From positions 29,015 through 93,014 of the forward strand of contig NZ_JACJPF010000062.1 of the NCBI RefSeq assembly GCF_014695915.1: a DNA stretch of 64,000 nucleotides. The letters run 5' to 3'. The position numbers and the translations under genes were made by a program. Position 1 is the stretch's first letter. Each line of letters starts with the position of its first letter. The notes under the pieces were generated by a model. The model did not search any database. It was not told where the DNA came from and was given only the letters and a program-made list of their open reading frames with translations. Below, one piece after another: positions 17,027-25,148 of this stretch. Origin of the DNA: Trichocoleus sp. FACHB-40. GTDB taxonomy: Bacteria > Cyanobacteriota > Cyanobacteriia > Cyanobacteriales > FACHB-T130.

Positions 17027-18040
17027 CTACGAACTAATTGCGATCGCAAAAATCAGCGGTGGTTGATCCACTTCTGACAAGCGAATTTCCAGAGGATAAG
17101 TCTGATTAGGTTCTAAATCAAACGATTCTACACTCAGGTAGCCTGGATAGGAACGCTGCGCTGTTGCTTCTGCAACAGCAGTTCGCAGCGTCAAACTGCC
17201 GCCACGAGGTAAGCGACTAACAATCCTGCACCTGGGAACCTTACCCTCTACCTGGTATTCTGCCTGGACGCTCATGATCCCCAGAGATGTTTGCCAATGT
17301 CGCTCCACAGGCTTCGAGTCGGACGATACTGGCAACGTCAGCGCCTTGATGATTTCTCGAGCCGCCAATAAGGACAGCGCCATCTGTTGGCTATCTGTAG
17401 CTTCTTCGTAACGATTGGTGAAAAGCTGCTGCTCTTGGGGAGAACGGGTTGGGTACAGCAACACCATTCCTGCTAACTGGTTTAGTGTCTGGCGTTGTTC
17501 TGGAAACAAGGCACTAGCGGCACGCACCAATTTCGCTCCCTGCGCTAGCGGCGACTGCACGACCTCCTGACAGGAATCTAGCAGTTGTGTTAAAACCGTT
17601 TCGGGGAGGGTGACAGGCAGACTGAAGTTAGAAAGCTGTGGTATCCACAGGGGAACAGAGCTTTCAGCCTCGCCGTCTAAATAATCGGGTTCGTAGTTGC
17701 AAATTTCCGTCTCCCAAGGAAAAAGAGGTGGGTTACGTTCAATTTCAACTTGCAGTTTGCGCTTCAAAAGGGTATGGAAACGATTTTGCACAGTCGGTTT
17801 TTCTCCTCCCAAGTTGAGTGGTTGACAGCCTTGGGCCGCTTCATCGAGGTGGTCTAATACTAGGCTCAGGTCTTCTGAGTCTAGGGGATCAGAATAATCC
17901 AATTCCATTGCCTCCACAGGATCGCCTTCCAAGTTAGGGTCTTGTGGTGGTTCTGCTGCTGTGGGGTTAGAATCCTTTAGCAGCCATGCTAGGAAGCGGT
18001 TATCTATCGCTTCGGAATTGTTATCTAGGTCACTATTCAT
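17027..18040 (-). CDS. patU: PatU-like pattern-formation protein
   Basis: 337 residues starting at the ATG overlapping the hetZ stop (ATGAATAG, 8-nt overlap), which strongly implies translational coupling; a longer frame beginning at 18091 is possible but less likely. The N-terminal 80 residues are acidic and low-complexity (FLAWLLKDSN motif), followed by a helical middle region and a beta-rich C-terminus (SLTLRTAVAEATAQRSYPGYLS). In heterocyst-forming species patU genes lie directly downstream of hetZ and affect heterocyst pattern. Assignment relies mainly on this context. Confidence 0.75.
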   Translation of the reverse strand: MNSDLDNNSEAIDNRFLAWLLKDSNPTAAEPPQDPNLEGDPVEAMELDYSDPLDSEDLSLVLDHLDEAAQGCQPLNLGGEKPTVQNRFHTLLKRKLQVEIERNPPLFPWETEICNYEPDYLDGEAESSVPLWIPQLSNFSLPVTLPETVLTQLLDSCQEVVQSPLAQGAKLVRAASALFPEQRQTLNQLAGMVLLYPTRSPQEQQLFTNRYEEATDSQQMALSLLAAREIIKALTLPVSSDSKPVERHWQTSLGIMSVQAEYQVEGKVPRCRIVSRLPRGGSLTLRTAVAEATAQRSYPGYLSVESFDLEPNQTYPLEIRLSEVDQPPLIFAIAISS

Positions 18041-19196
18041 CTTGAGATGCACTTGCTCCGGATACTGAACGATTGCGAATTTCCCAGGCAAGCTCCAGCA
18101 GCTTAAACCATCGCTTTTCGACCTGAGAAACTGTACAATTTAAAGTCTGAGCGATCGCTGCTGGTTCCACTCCCTGTTGCTTTAATCGTAGTAATTCAGC
18201 CTGTTGAGCGCTCAAAACTCCTTGAAACACCTGCCATTGCTGGGGTGTTAGACCCAAATTGCGCTCCAAATCCGCTTCTAACCACTGATGCACCAGTTCC
18301 CAGCGATGGGAAAGGGCAAACCGAATTAAATGATATTTGAAGCGTTGTTGCAAATAATCCCTCTGGCGGGGAGTCAAACCCAAAATCGCCTCAATTTCCC
18401 CGGCGGATAAATCTTTCAGGCGCAGCGTAAAGTAATCGACGCATTCATGCTGCTGGCGGTCTTTGAGATATTTCATCAACTCCTTAACCACCGTTTGGCG
18501 CAGGCTCTTTTCCAACGGTTCCGGTTCATGACCTACCATTGCCTCCCGCACCTGATGCACCGTTGCTTCATTCCAAACCGAGTCTGACTCGGTACCGCCT
18601 CCCTCCGCCGCCTGCTCCATATCTACGGAAGTTTCCGGAGGTTGCTGTTGCGAAAATGTCTGCGCCCGCAGGATGATTAGTTGCTGAGTGCGATGGCCCG
18701 GAAGGGGAATGCGTCGCTTGCCGTAGCGTTCGGCAAAAGCCATGTATTCTGCCAACTCTAAAAGAGTATGGGGACGATACTTGGTAACAATCGCATTCTC
18801 GCGGCGAAACGCATTTAAGGATTCCGCATAGAATCCTTGCAAGAAATCTTCAATCAGTACCAGCCGTGCCTGATAGCTCGTTGGCACTTGTGAAGGTGTA
18901 ATGTAGCGATAGACAATCGCACTCAGAGTAGCGTGTAATTCCACTCTTCCCCGATGTGCGCCCATCTGATAATAGTGAAGACATTGCTTCAAGCGAAGAC
19001 GAGCCAGCGTCGTCGCCCAAGTTTCCACATCTCCTGAATCTTGGATGCGTTTACTCTCATGACAAATTCGGGCGACTTCACTGGCTATCCGCGCCGCCAC
19101 CTCACGACAGTTATCCTCCGAGGCTTTTGTTGACTCTCGGAGTTCGTTAAATAGTAGTTTAAAAATTGCCTCCACGCGCTGGTAGATATTCCCCAC
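18033..19196 (-). CDS. hetZ: Heterocyst differentiation regulator HetZ
   Basis: 387 residues, close to the length of HetZ (about 400). HetZ is a DNA-binding regulator acting with HetR in heterocyst commitment, and is also kept in non-heterocystous filamentous species. Recognisable are the N-terminal helical region (NIYQRVEAIFKLLFNELRES), the central conserved segment HTLLELAEYMAFAERYGKRR and a C-terminal helix-turn-helix-like repeat (LTPRQRDYLQQRF and AIAQTLNCTVSQVEKRW). The latter resembles sigma-factor region 4. Followed immediately by patU, the expected neighbour. Confidence 0.87.
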   Translation of the reverse strand: MGNIYQRVEAIFKLLFNELRESTKASEDNCREVAARIASEVARICHESKRIQDSGDVETWATTLARLRLKQCLHYYQMGAHRGRVELHATLSAIVYRYITPSQVPTSYQARLVLIEDFLQGFYAESLNAFRRENAIVTKYRPHTLLELAEYMAFAERYGKRRIPLPGHRTQQLIILRAQTFSQQQPPETSVDMEQAAEGGGTESDSVWNEATVHQVREAMVGHEPEPLEKSLRQTVVKELMKYLKDRQQHECVDYFTLRLKDLSAGEIEAILGLTPRQRDYLQQRFKYHLIRFALSHRWELVHQWLEADLERNLGLTPQQWQVFQGVLSAQQAELLRLKQQGVEPAAIAQTLNCTVSQVEKRWFKLLELAWEIRNRSVSGASASQDE

Positions 19197-19272
19197 ACTG
19201 GCTAAATTGTTACCAAGACCCTAGCATACCCAAACGTCATCCGTTAACAGCACAAGCCCTTAAATTAACAAT

Positions 19273-19758
19273 ATGAATTTAGACCAACAGATTCTAGCAC
19301 TGATTGACAAAGCGCAACTTTATGGTGTACCACCTGAGTGGATTACCCAAATCGCACCCGTTCTCATCGAATATGCGACCGGGTTGCAACATTTAGAGTA
19401 TTACATTCTCCAAAGCCCAGAATCGGGTTGGTTATTGACAACCCTTAGTAATCGCGCCGAACCCGATGTCCAAAAAAAGGTGATACACGCTTTCTCAACT
19501 CTTGAGGACGCTAAGGGTTTCCAGTTAGTGCCAGAGCCTCAAATTGTTGCCCAAAGAGAGCCTGTGACTCACATTTTGTTTGAGACGGTCGGCAGGGAGG
19601 TTATAGACAGCACAATTTTCTTTGATACTCCTGGTAATCGTACCACTGGCTATGAAATTTTTCGGGTAAATTTAATAGAGCGGATCAAAGAACATCAGCA
19701 AATACACCGACCTTCCCCCAAATCTAACCCCAGAAACTTGCCTCCAGATATTGCTTGA
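19273..19758 (+). CDS. Uncharacterised soluble protein, 161 residues
   Basis: Begins MNLDQQILALIDKAQLYGVP, mostly alpha/beta, without signal peptide or membrane segment; the C-terminal 20 residues are polar and proline-rich. I do not recognise the family. It is divergent from hetZ with 76 nt between starts, so the two may share a regulatory region. Codon use and HIP1 content match the neighbours. Confidence 0.75.
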   Translation: MNLDQQILALIDKAQLYGVPPEWITQIAPVLIEYATGLQHLEYYILQSPESGWLLTTLSNRAEPDVQKKVIHAFSTLEDAKGFQLVPEPQIVAQREPVTHILFETVGREVIDSTIFFDTPGNRTTGYEIFRVNLIERIKEHQQIHRPSPKSNPRNLPPDIA

Positions 19759-19841
19759 GCAAGGTTTGTTATGGTGAGCTTTATTCATCAATGCTTTGAA
19801 GCTTTAACAAATGTAATCAAATGTCCGATTTGTATTAATCG

Positions 19842-19873
19842 TTTACGCTCGTCTACTTAAAGCCGAGCGTAAA
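19842..19873. terminator. Stem-loop downstream of the 161-residue protein
   Basis: Perfect 10-bp arms TTTACGCTCG and CGAGCGTAAA with a 12-base loop, 84 nt past the stop codon. Partly overlaps the minus-strand micro-ORF. It could end the plus-strand transcript, but no T-run follows. Confidence 0.45.
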
Positions 19874-19928
19874 TAAACGGAACTAAAAAACCGGGTTTGT
19901 AGGGTTCCTGCAATCTCGGTTTAATCAT
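19857..19928 (-). CDS. Candidate micro-ORF, 23 codons, with consensus Shine-Dalgarno
   Basis: On the minus strand AAGGAGGTGAGC directly precedes ATG 19928, a near-perfect complement of the 16S rRNA tail, and opens a frame MIKPRLQEPYKPGF...ARL ending at TAA. The coding part overlaps a common AACCGAG...CCCGGTTTTTT hairpin-type repeat, which argues against a real peptide. Recorded because the ribosome binding site is far stronger than most in this window. Confidence 0.25.
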   Translation of the reverse strand: MIKPRLQEPYKPGFLVPFIYARL

Positions 19929-20049
19929 GCTCACCTCCTTAGCCGCTAAAGTTAATTGCTCTTGTAAATGTTTGTAAAAATAGTTTCAGAGGTTCCTGGT
20001 AAGTAGAAAAAGTTCTGTAGACGTACTTATTGATTTTGGATATTGGATT

Positions 20050-20703
20050 TTGCGAAGGTCGGATATATTCCCAAAGCCTCCCATAAGGCAAAATCTCTTT
20101 GATATTGTTTTGACGACAGCACTGTTATACTTACCATCGAGTGCTTACGCAGCAGTTTTCAACATCGCCTCAGGCGGGCAGATTTTCGATTTTTCAACAT
20201 CGGTTTTTACTTTCAGTGTCTCCGGCGAGGGAACCATCACCGACCTGAACGTGAGGTTTTCCGCCCAGCATACTTATGATTCTGACTTGACTGTTTTCTT
20301 GCGATCGCCAATTGGAACAGAAATTCAACTGTTTTCGCAGGTGGGTAGCTTTGAGGACAACTTCCAGGATACCCTGCTCGACGACCAAGCAGCGATCGCT
20401 ATTACCGCGGGGAACGCCCCGTTTATCGGTGCCTACAGACCGAGTAACCCCCTGAGTGCGTTCAATGGGCAGAACCCCAACGGAACCTGGACATTGAGCA
20501 TTGTTGATGACTTTGCCTCGGAGGATGGCTATTTGTACCAAGCAGGCGACGCAGCACCGTGGGGGACTGCCCTTGGTACGCAGTTGAGTTTTAGTTCTTC
20601 TACTCCAGTGCCTTACGAGTTTTCACCAACCTTGGGCATATTGGTGCTGGGCGGTTGGGGCGCGGCGACTCAACTCAAAAAACAACTGCAAAAACGCAAA
20701 TAA
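20050..20703 (+). CDS. Secreted P-domain (proprotein convertase) protein with VPYE-type C-terminal sorting signal
   Basis: 217 residues: N-terminal signal peptide (about 17-35, ending SAYAA), a jelly-roll P domain (LNVRFSAQHTYDSDLTVFLRSP and NGTWTLSIVDDFASEDG), and a C-terminal PEP-CTERM-like tripartite signal: TPVPYEFSPTLG, hydrophobic GILVLGGWGA, then a basic tail KKQLQKRK. Probably exported and processed by the cyanoexosortase encoded 2 kb downstream. The start is a TTG without a strong ribosome binding site, so the exact N-terminus is uncertain. Confidence 0.82.
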   Translation: MRRSDIFPKPPIRQNLFDIVLTTALLYLPSSAYAAVFNIASGGQIFDFSTSVFTFSVSGEGTITDLNVRFSAQHTYDSDLTVFLRSPIGTEIQLFSQVGSFEDNFQDTLLDDQAAIAITAGNAPFIGAYRPSNPLSAFNGQNPNGTWTLSIVDDFASEDGYLYQAGDAAPWGTALGTQLSFSSSTPVPYEFSPTLGILVLGGWGAATQLKKQLQKRK

Positions 20704-20946
20704 TACTTACGCGATAGCAAATTTTTCTAGTTGTTTCTAACAGTATCAAATTCCAAACTACCCAGCACTTACGAATAGTTACTGAAATTAAAAGCCACCC
20801 AACTTTAATTAGATTGTTAGCCAGTAATTACACTGAACTTTTCAGGGAAACCCTCTATCTCTCGATAGATTGTCCGGAAGTTCAAACCAGGAAGGGAAAG
20901 ATGAACCAGGACGTCCTGATTGAACTTTACACTGGGAAATTATCAC

Positions 20947-21810
20947 ATGGATATTCGTTCGCTGCCCATATTTTGCAAACTGCAATTAGCCAGTTTGAAG
21001 AAAGAGCAGCCGATCCTAGACCGTGAAACAGCTACTCCAGATCGTCAGCCTCAGCAACTTAAACGTCCACTCACTTTCCACAGAAGTTTAGCATTTCTTG
21101 GATTAACAGCAATATTAGGACTCAGTGGAGGCACTGCCCCTCAAAGTGCGATTTCTCAAACTAACTTAGTTTCATCAATAGGCAGTAATGTCACCTTTTC
21201 CTGTAACGATTCTGAAGCAACAATTCGAGCTAAAAACGGACCTAAAGTCACCTTTGGATCGTCAACCATATACATCGGCTACCAGCAAGTATCAAGTATT
21301 AACCAAGACCCGCGAATGGTGCGTTTCGACAATGGTGTAAGAACTTGGTGTAAAACAGACTACGACACAACAGGTGCTGATGGTCGAGGCTACGGTTTAC
21401 TTTGGAATGGCAGCAGCATTTTATATGCTGCATTCAGCACCGACGGCACACAGGGAACATCCAGCCAAGATTTCCGCCGCTTTGCTACAAATGGTTGGTT
21501 AACTACCTATGGAGAAGGTGGGGGTAGAAAAGTGGCAATTCTAGCACGGATAGATCCCAAAACTGGTAACGTTCTCAATGCGACATTTTTATCAGCTTTG
21601 CTAAGTAATGGAGAAAGCAATTCTTTAGCTGTAAAAGGCTTCTCTTGGACAGGCACAAACCTTGTCGTTCAGGCAGATTCATATTTTGCTCCTCGACGAC
21701 CAAATAAAACTGCCATGACTTGCACTGGTTCTTCGCCCTTCCAATACACGGCACAATTCACTAGCGACTTAAGAACTGTGGTGCAGGCTTCAGCACTAGG
21801 TTGTTCTTAA
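20947..21810 (+). CDS. Secreted protein of unknown function, about 287 residues
   Basis: Starts at ATG 20947 (a TTG at 20920 is also in frame). A polar 40-residue N-terminus precedes a hydrophobic segment (LAFLGLTAILGLSGGTA) that may be a signal anchor or signal peptide ending near ISQT. The mature part is beta-rich with four to six cysteines (CNDSE, WCKTDY, TCTGSS, LGCS), suggesting disulfides and an extracytoplasmic location. No sorting signal at the C-terminus and no family recognised. Lies between two exosortase substrate genes on the same strand. Confidence 0.72.
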   Translation: MDIRSLPIFCKLQLASLKKEQPILDRETATPDRQPQQLKRPLTFHRSLAFLGLTAILGLSGGTAPQSAISQTNLVSSIGSNVTFSCNDSEATIRAKNGPKVTFGSSTIYIGYQQVSSINQDPRMVRFDNGVRTWCKTDYDTTGADGRGYGLLWNGSSILYAAFSTDGTQGTSSQDFRRFATNGWLTTYGEGGGRKVAILARIDPKTGNVLNATFLSALLSNGESNSLAVKGFSWTGTNLVVQADSYFAPRRPNKTAMTCTGSSPFQYTAQFTSDLRTVVQASALGCS

Positions 21811-22004
21811 ATTGGGACTGCCAATTAACGCAATGTGCAATCCCGATTAAAACTCCCCTTAAGAAGGGCGCAAGGGGGATTATTACCTGAGTTTGTCTAG
21901 TGTAAATCCCCTCCAAACTCCCTTTTTAAGGCGGATTTCTAAAAGTGGCACCTTAAGCGAATTACTAATTGTTAAAGGTTAATTCCTAATTGGGAGAATA
22001 AAAA

Positions 22005-22751
22005 GTGAACAATTATCTCTTTTTGCCTTTTGCCTTTTGTATTGTGCCTTTTTTAGTTGGAGAAGTGGCACGAGCTGCTACATTTACTGAGATTGGGAAT
22101 GCTGGCGAATTGCTATCAACAAGCCAGGCTGTAAGTACCCAACCGCCCGGAACACCCCTGACCAGCATCTTAGGCATAATAACGGCAGGTGAAGATATTG
22201 ACTTGTTCCAAATATACGTAAATGGTGTTAATCCATTTTCAGCTACAACAGTAGGTACTGGGACTACAATTGACACGCAGTTATTCTTGTTTAATTCAGC
22301 GGGCATAGGTGTTTTTGGAAACGATGACGATGCAGGTACTCCTCAGTCAACTATTTCTTCCACTTTGTTATCTGCTGGGGTTTACTATTTAGCAATCTCT
22401 ACTTTTGGAGACTCGCCAATAAGCGCTGGAGGTGAAATTTTTCCTTCACCATTGTTGGGAGTTCAAGGGCCAACTGGTGCTGGAGGTGCGTCGCCACTTA
22501 GTGCCTGGTTCAGAGATAGCTTTGATGACAATATTGGCACCTATACTATCAATTTAACCGGGGCTGAGTTTACTACTGGTTCTACTCCTGTTCCCTACGA
22601 ACCGCATTCAGCACTGGGAGTATTAGCGTTGGGTGTTTGGGGTGCTGTTTCTAGATTTAAAAAAACACGAAAATTAGCCAGAAAATCATGTATGGCGGGC
22701 AATACCAGCCAAAGCGGACAACTTGCTAAAAAGCCAGAAAAGCAAGTTTAA
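22005..22751 (+). CDS. Secreted PPC-like domain protein with VPYE-type sorting signal
   Basis: 248 residues from GTG 22005, with GGGAG about nine nt upstream. Signal peptide at 1-25 (LFLPFAFCIVPFLVG...ARA). The mature part resembles bacterial pre-peptidase C-terminal (PPC) domains: EDIDLFQIYV, TQLFLFNSAGIGVFGNDDD and LLSAGVYYLAIS. A C-terminal sorting signal follows: STPVPYEPHSALG, GVLALGVWGAV, RFKKTRKLARK, with a 24-residue extension beyond the basic stretch. The stop codon lies 4 nt before the exosortase start, so substrate and enzyme are probably one transcript. Confidence 0.85.
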   Translation: MNNYLFLPFAFCIVPFLVGEVARAATFTEIGNAGELLSTSQAVSTQPPGTPLTSILGIITAGEDIDLFQIYVNGVNPFSATTVGTGTTIDTQLFLFNSAGIGVFGNDDDAGTPQSTISSTLLSAGVYYLAISTFGDSPISAGGEIFPSPLLGVQGPTGAGGASPLSAWFRDSFDDNIGTYTINLTGAEFTTGSTPVPYEPHSALGVLALGVWGAVSRFKKTRKLARKSCMAGNTSQSGQLAKKPEKQV

Positions 22752-22755
22752 ATCT

Positions 22756-23631
22756 ATGAAAAAACGTACTGTCAGCGTAGGTAGGTTATTAGGAAACTCA
22801 AAGTTATGGTTGTTTGCGATCGCTTTCGGCATAGCTGCGGTTCAAGTAATCTTAACCTGGAAGCTAACTCGCGATAGCGATCGCTTAAGCTTAACTGTCT
22901 TGTCTTGGTGTGCTTTATTCTCTTTGCTGTGGAAAAAACGTAATACTTTAAAAGTAGAAAGTGATATTCTTTCTACTTTATTTGGTGTCTTACTGATTGC
23001 TATCAGCCTCATCAAAAGCACATCTCTGTTTTGGTTTGAATCTTCATTTATTAAAATAGCTGTAGTATTTTTTGCTTTAGGATTGGGTTTGATAGCATCT
23101 GGTTTTAAGGGATTAAAGCAATATTCGCTGGAATTTATTATCGTGTTCCTTCTTGTTATTCCTGAAGAATTGCTTTTACAGCAACTTGAAAATCTAATTA
23201 ATACCAGCTTACTAGCCGCTAAGTTTTCAACCTTCATGCTTTGGTATTTAGGATTTACAGTTTCTCGCCAAGGCGTAAACGTGATTTTACCCAATGGCGC
23301 TATAGAAATATATGCCGGATGTTCTGGATTAAATGCGATGTTCCTACTGTTACGGTTGTCGCTGCTTTTTATTTTAGTATTCCCTACGGAAATTTATAAA
23401 AAAATCTTATTACCCATAGGGGCTATTTTATTAGCATTTCTAATCAATGGGATTCGAGTTGCTTTAATGGCGGTTTTGGTAGCATCCTCAAATCAACAAG
23501 CATTTGAATACTGGCATGGATCTGAAGGCAACCAAATATTTTCTACAATTTCTATTTTGTTTTTTGGTATTTTGTGCCAATTTTTGCTACATGAAAACAA
23601 ACCGGAAAATCCAGATAGTATGGAGTTTTAA
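22756..23631 (+). CDS. crtA: Cyanoexosortase A
   Basis: 291 residues from ATG 22756 (a TTG at 22723 would add 11). An integral membrane protein with about eight helices, the cyanobacterial counterpart of exosortase/archaeosortase. The predicted catalytic residues are visible: Cys189 in AGCSGLNAM, Arg234 in NGIRVALMA and His254 in YWHGSEG. It is thought to cleave PEP-CTERM-like tails and transfer the protein to a membrane or surface anchor. Two genes upstream encode matching substrates and the two genes downstream are its accessory partners. Confidence 0.93.
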   Translation: MKKRTVSVGRLLGNSKLWLFAIAFGIAAVQVILTWKLTRDSDRLSLTVLSWCALFSLLWKKRNTLKVESDILSTLFGVLLIAISLIKSTSLFWFESSFIKIAVVFFALGLGLIASGFKGLKQYSLEFIIVFLLVIPEELLLQQLENLINTSLLAAKFSTFMLWYLGFTVSRQGVNVILPNGAIEIYAGCSGLNAMFLLLRLSLLFILVFPTEIYKKILLPIGAILLAFLINGIRVALMAVLVASSNQQAFEYWHGSEGNQIFSTISILFFGILCQFLLHENKPENPDSMEF

Positions 23632-23636
23632 AAGCA

Positions 23637-24323
23637 ATGATATTGAGCAAAGAACTCCGAGGCATATTACTAGCCATAACTTTTTTCGGAATTATTTTAA
23701 CGTTTTTAAAGTTAATTTTAAATCCAGAAGCAGGTAATAAAACTGTTAGCTTGTTCGCTTTTCCGCCAACTGTTCCATTAACTGAAGCTCAACTATTGGA
23801 AAGTAAACCTCTGAATGATACAGTTAATCAGCTACCTGGACAATACGATTCTGTTATTGCTGGAAGGCGATATCGATATATTAAAAATGGCATTTCTATC
23901 AATATAGAGATGCGCTATGTGGTAGGTACTCTGGGAAATATCGATAGCTTGCTGCAAAAACATACTGATGTTAAGCTACCTCGTGGTGAGATGATACAGG
24001 CGTTACGCCAACAAAATAAAATGGGCTTTTATAGCCTCTTTGTTTATCGGCATCAAGCTTACTTGAATGCCTGTATTAACCCACGCGGAAACAGTACAGT
24101 TACTATGCAACAATTTTTGAAAAATCAGGTTACTTACGACTTACAAATAAGACGTTTGATGCCTTGGTTATTAGGTGAAGAAACTTTGCGCGATCGCCGT
24201 TGTCTTTGGGCACATTTATCCACGCCTTTAAATGCTACTAATCTTGAGTCTTCCTACCAACTTTTGGAACAAGCTTGGGTTTCCTGGTTTCGCTGGTGGA
24301 AACCGCGTTTTCCCAAACAATAG
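23637..24323 (+). CDS. Cyanoexosortase A system-associated protein
   Basis: 228 residues with one N-terminal membrane segment (about 8-28) and an extracytoplasmic domain. It follows the exosortase by 5 nt. Segments such as YRYIKNGISINIEMRYVVGT and FYSLFVYRHQAYLNACINPRG fit the EpsI-like accessory proteins that accompany exosortases. Function within sorting is unknown. Identified by position and overall layout, less by motif. Confidence 0.8.
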   Translation: MILSKELRGILLAITFFGIILTFLKLILNPEAGNKTVSLFAFPPTVPLTEAQLLESKPLNDTVNQLPGQYDSVIAGRRYRYIKNGISINIEMRYVVGTLGNIDSLLQKHTDVKLPRGEMIQALRQQNKMGFYSLFVYRHQAYLNACINPRGNSTVTMQQFLKNQVTYDLQIRRLMPWLLGEETLRDRRCLWAHLSTPLNATNLESSYQLLEQAWVSWFRWWKPRFPKQ

Positions 24324-24329
24324 AGAGTT

Positions 24330-25073
24330 TTGAGTAATAACAATTTAGAAAAAAGTTTTACTTCTATGAATCAATTAGAAAGCAAAGAAATCCAGACTAT
24401 TTCTCTTTTGCGGGTCGCAGGTTACGGCTTGTTGATGTTAGCCTTCTTTGATTTTTCTCAGATTCTTGTTCCGCCACGCTTTACTAACCCAACCTGGGAA
24501 TTTCAGATGATGGGTTCTCTCGTTGAAAGAGTTCCTGTACCTTTGATAGGACTGGTGTTAGTTTTTTACGGAGATTTAAGTTATCGCCGCAAATTAGAAA
24601 TAACTATTTTAAAACTTTTTTCCTGGGTTTCTCTAGCATTGGGAGTATTATTTTTGCTGCTAATTCCTTTAGGAGTTAATAACACTTGGCGACTTTACAA
24701 TCGAAACAATGCCCAAATCAATTACCAATCATCTCAACAGTTATCGCAAATTCAACAATTTAAAGGTAGGTTAGCACAAGCTACCACTGAAGAAGATATG
24801 AATCAGCTTTTTGCGGCTTTAAATCCCCAAGAGCGATCGCCTGAAATTAAAAATACTGAAGGCTTCAAAAAGAAACTACTTGCAGAAATTGGTAAAGCTG
24901 AGAAGATTGTCACTACCCAAAATCAAACAACGCGCCAAAATATGCGCCTTAGCCTAATAAAAAGTTCTCTAAAGTGGAACTTAGGTGCGTTGGTTTCTGC
25001 TACTTTGTTTGTTTGGATTTGGCACGCCACACGCTGGGCGCGACGCAAGCGGAGCAAGAGCATTCGTAATTAA
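24330..25073 (+). CDS. HpsJ-like protein, cyanoexosortase A-associated
   Basis: About 247 residues (TTG 24330; the ATG at 24366 is a plausible shorter start). Four predicted membrane helices: about 25-45, 62-80, 92-112 and one near 222-240, with a central coiled-coil region rich in Gln (NYQSSQQLSQIQQFKGRLAQ). HpsJ proteins were linked to hormogonium polysaccharide and motility in Nostoc, and HpsJ-like genes accompany cyanoexosortase A. Third gene of the exosortase operon, ended by the hairpin at 25102. Confidence 0.8.
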   Translation: MSNNNLEKSFTSMNQLESKEIQTISLLRVAGYGLLMLAFFDFSQILVPPRFTNPTWEFQMMGSLVERVPVPLIGLVLVFYGDLSYRRKLEITILKLFSWVSLALGVLFLLLIPLGVNNTWRLYNRNNAQINYQSSQQLSQIQQFKGRLAQATTEEDMNQLFAALNPQERSPEIKNTEGFKKKLLAEIGKAEKIVTTQNQTTRQNMRLSLIKSSLKWNLGALVSATLFVWIWHATRWARRKRSKSIRN

Positions 25074-25101
25074 TACGTTATGGTTTATCAACCCTAAAGG
25101 A

Positions 25102-25129
25102 AGGCTTCGCCTAAGAAAAGGCGAAGCCT
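25102..25129. terminator. Terminator hairpin between HpsJ-like gene and glgX
   Basis: Perfect 11-bp arms AGGCTTCGCCT and AGGCGAAGCCT with loop AAGAAA, between the convergent HpsJ-like and glgX genes, followed by ATTTAATT. Probably bidirectional. The arm sequence resembles dispersed 'aggcttcgcct' repeats of cyanobacteria. Confidence 0.75.
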
Positions 25130-25148
25130 ATTTAATTGGTCTTGAGTT

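Noticed and set aside
20814..21026. 70-codon frame before the secreted protein
   Set aside because: Runs across the start of the larger secreted-protein gene in another frame and lacks gene features.
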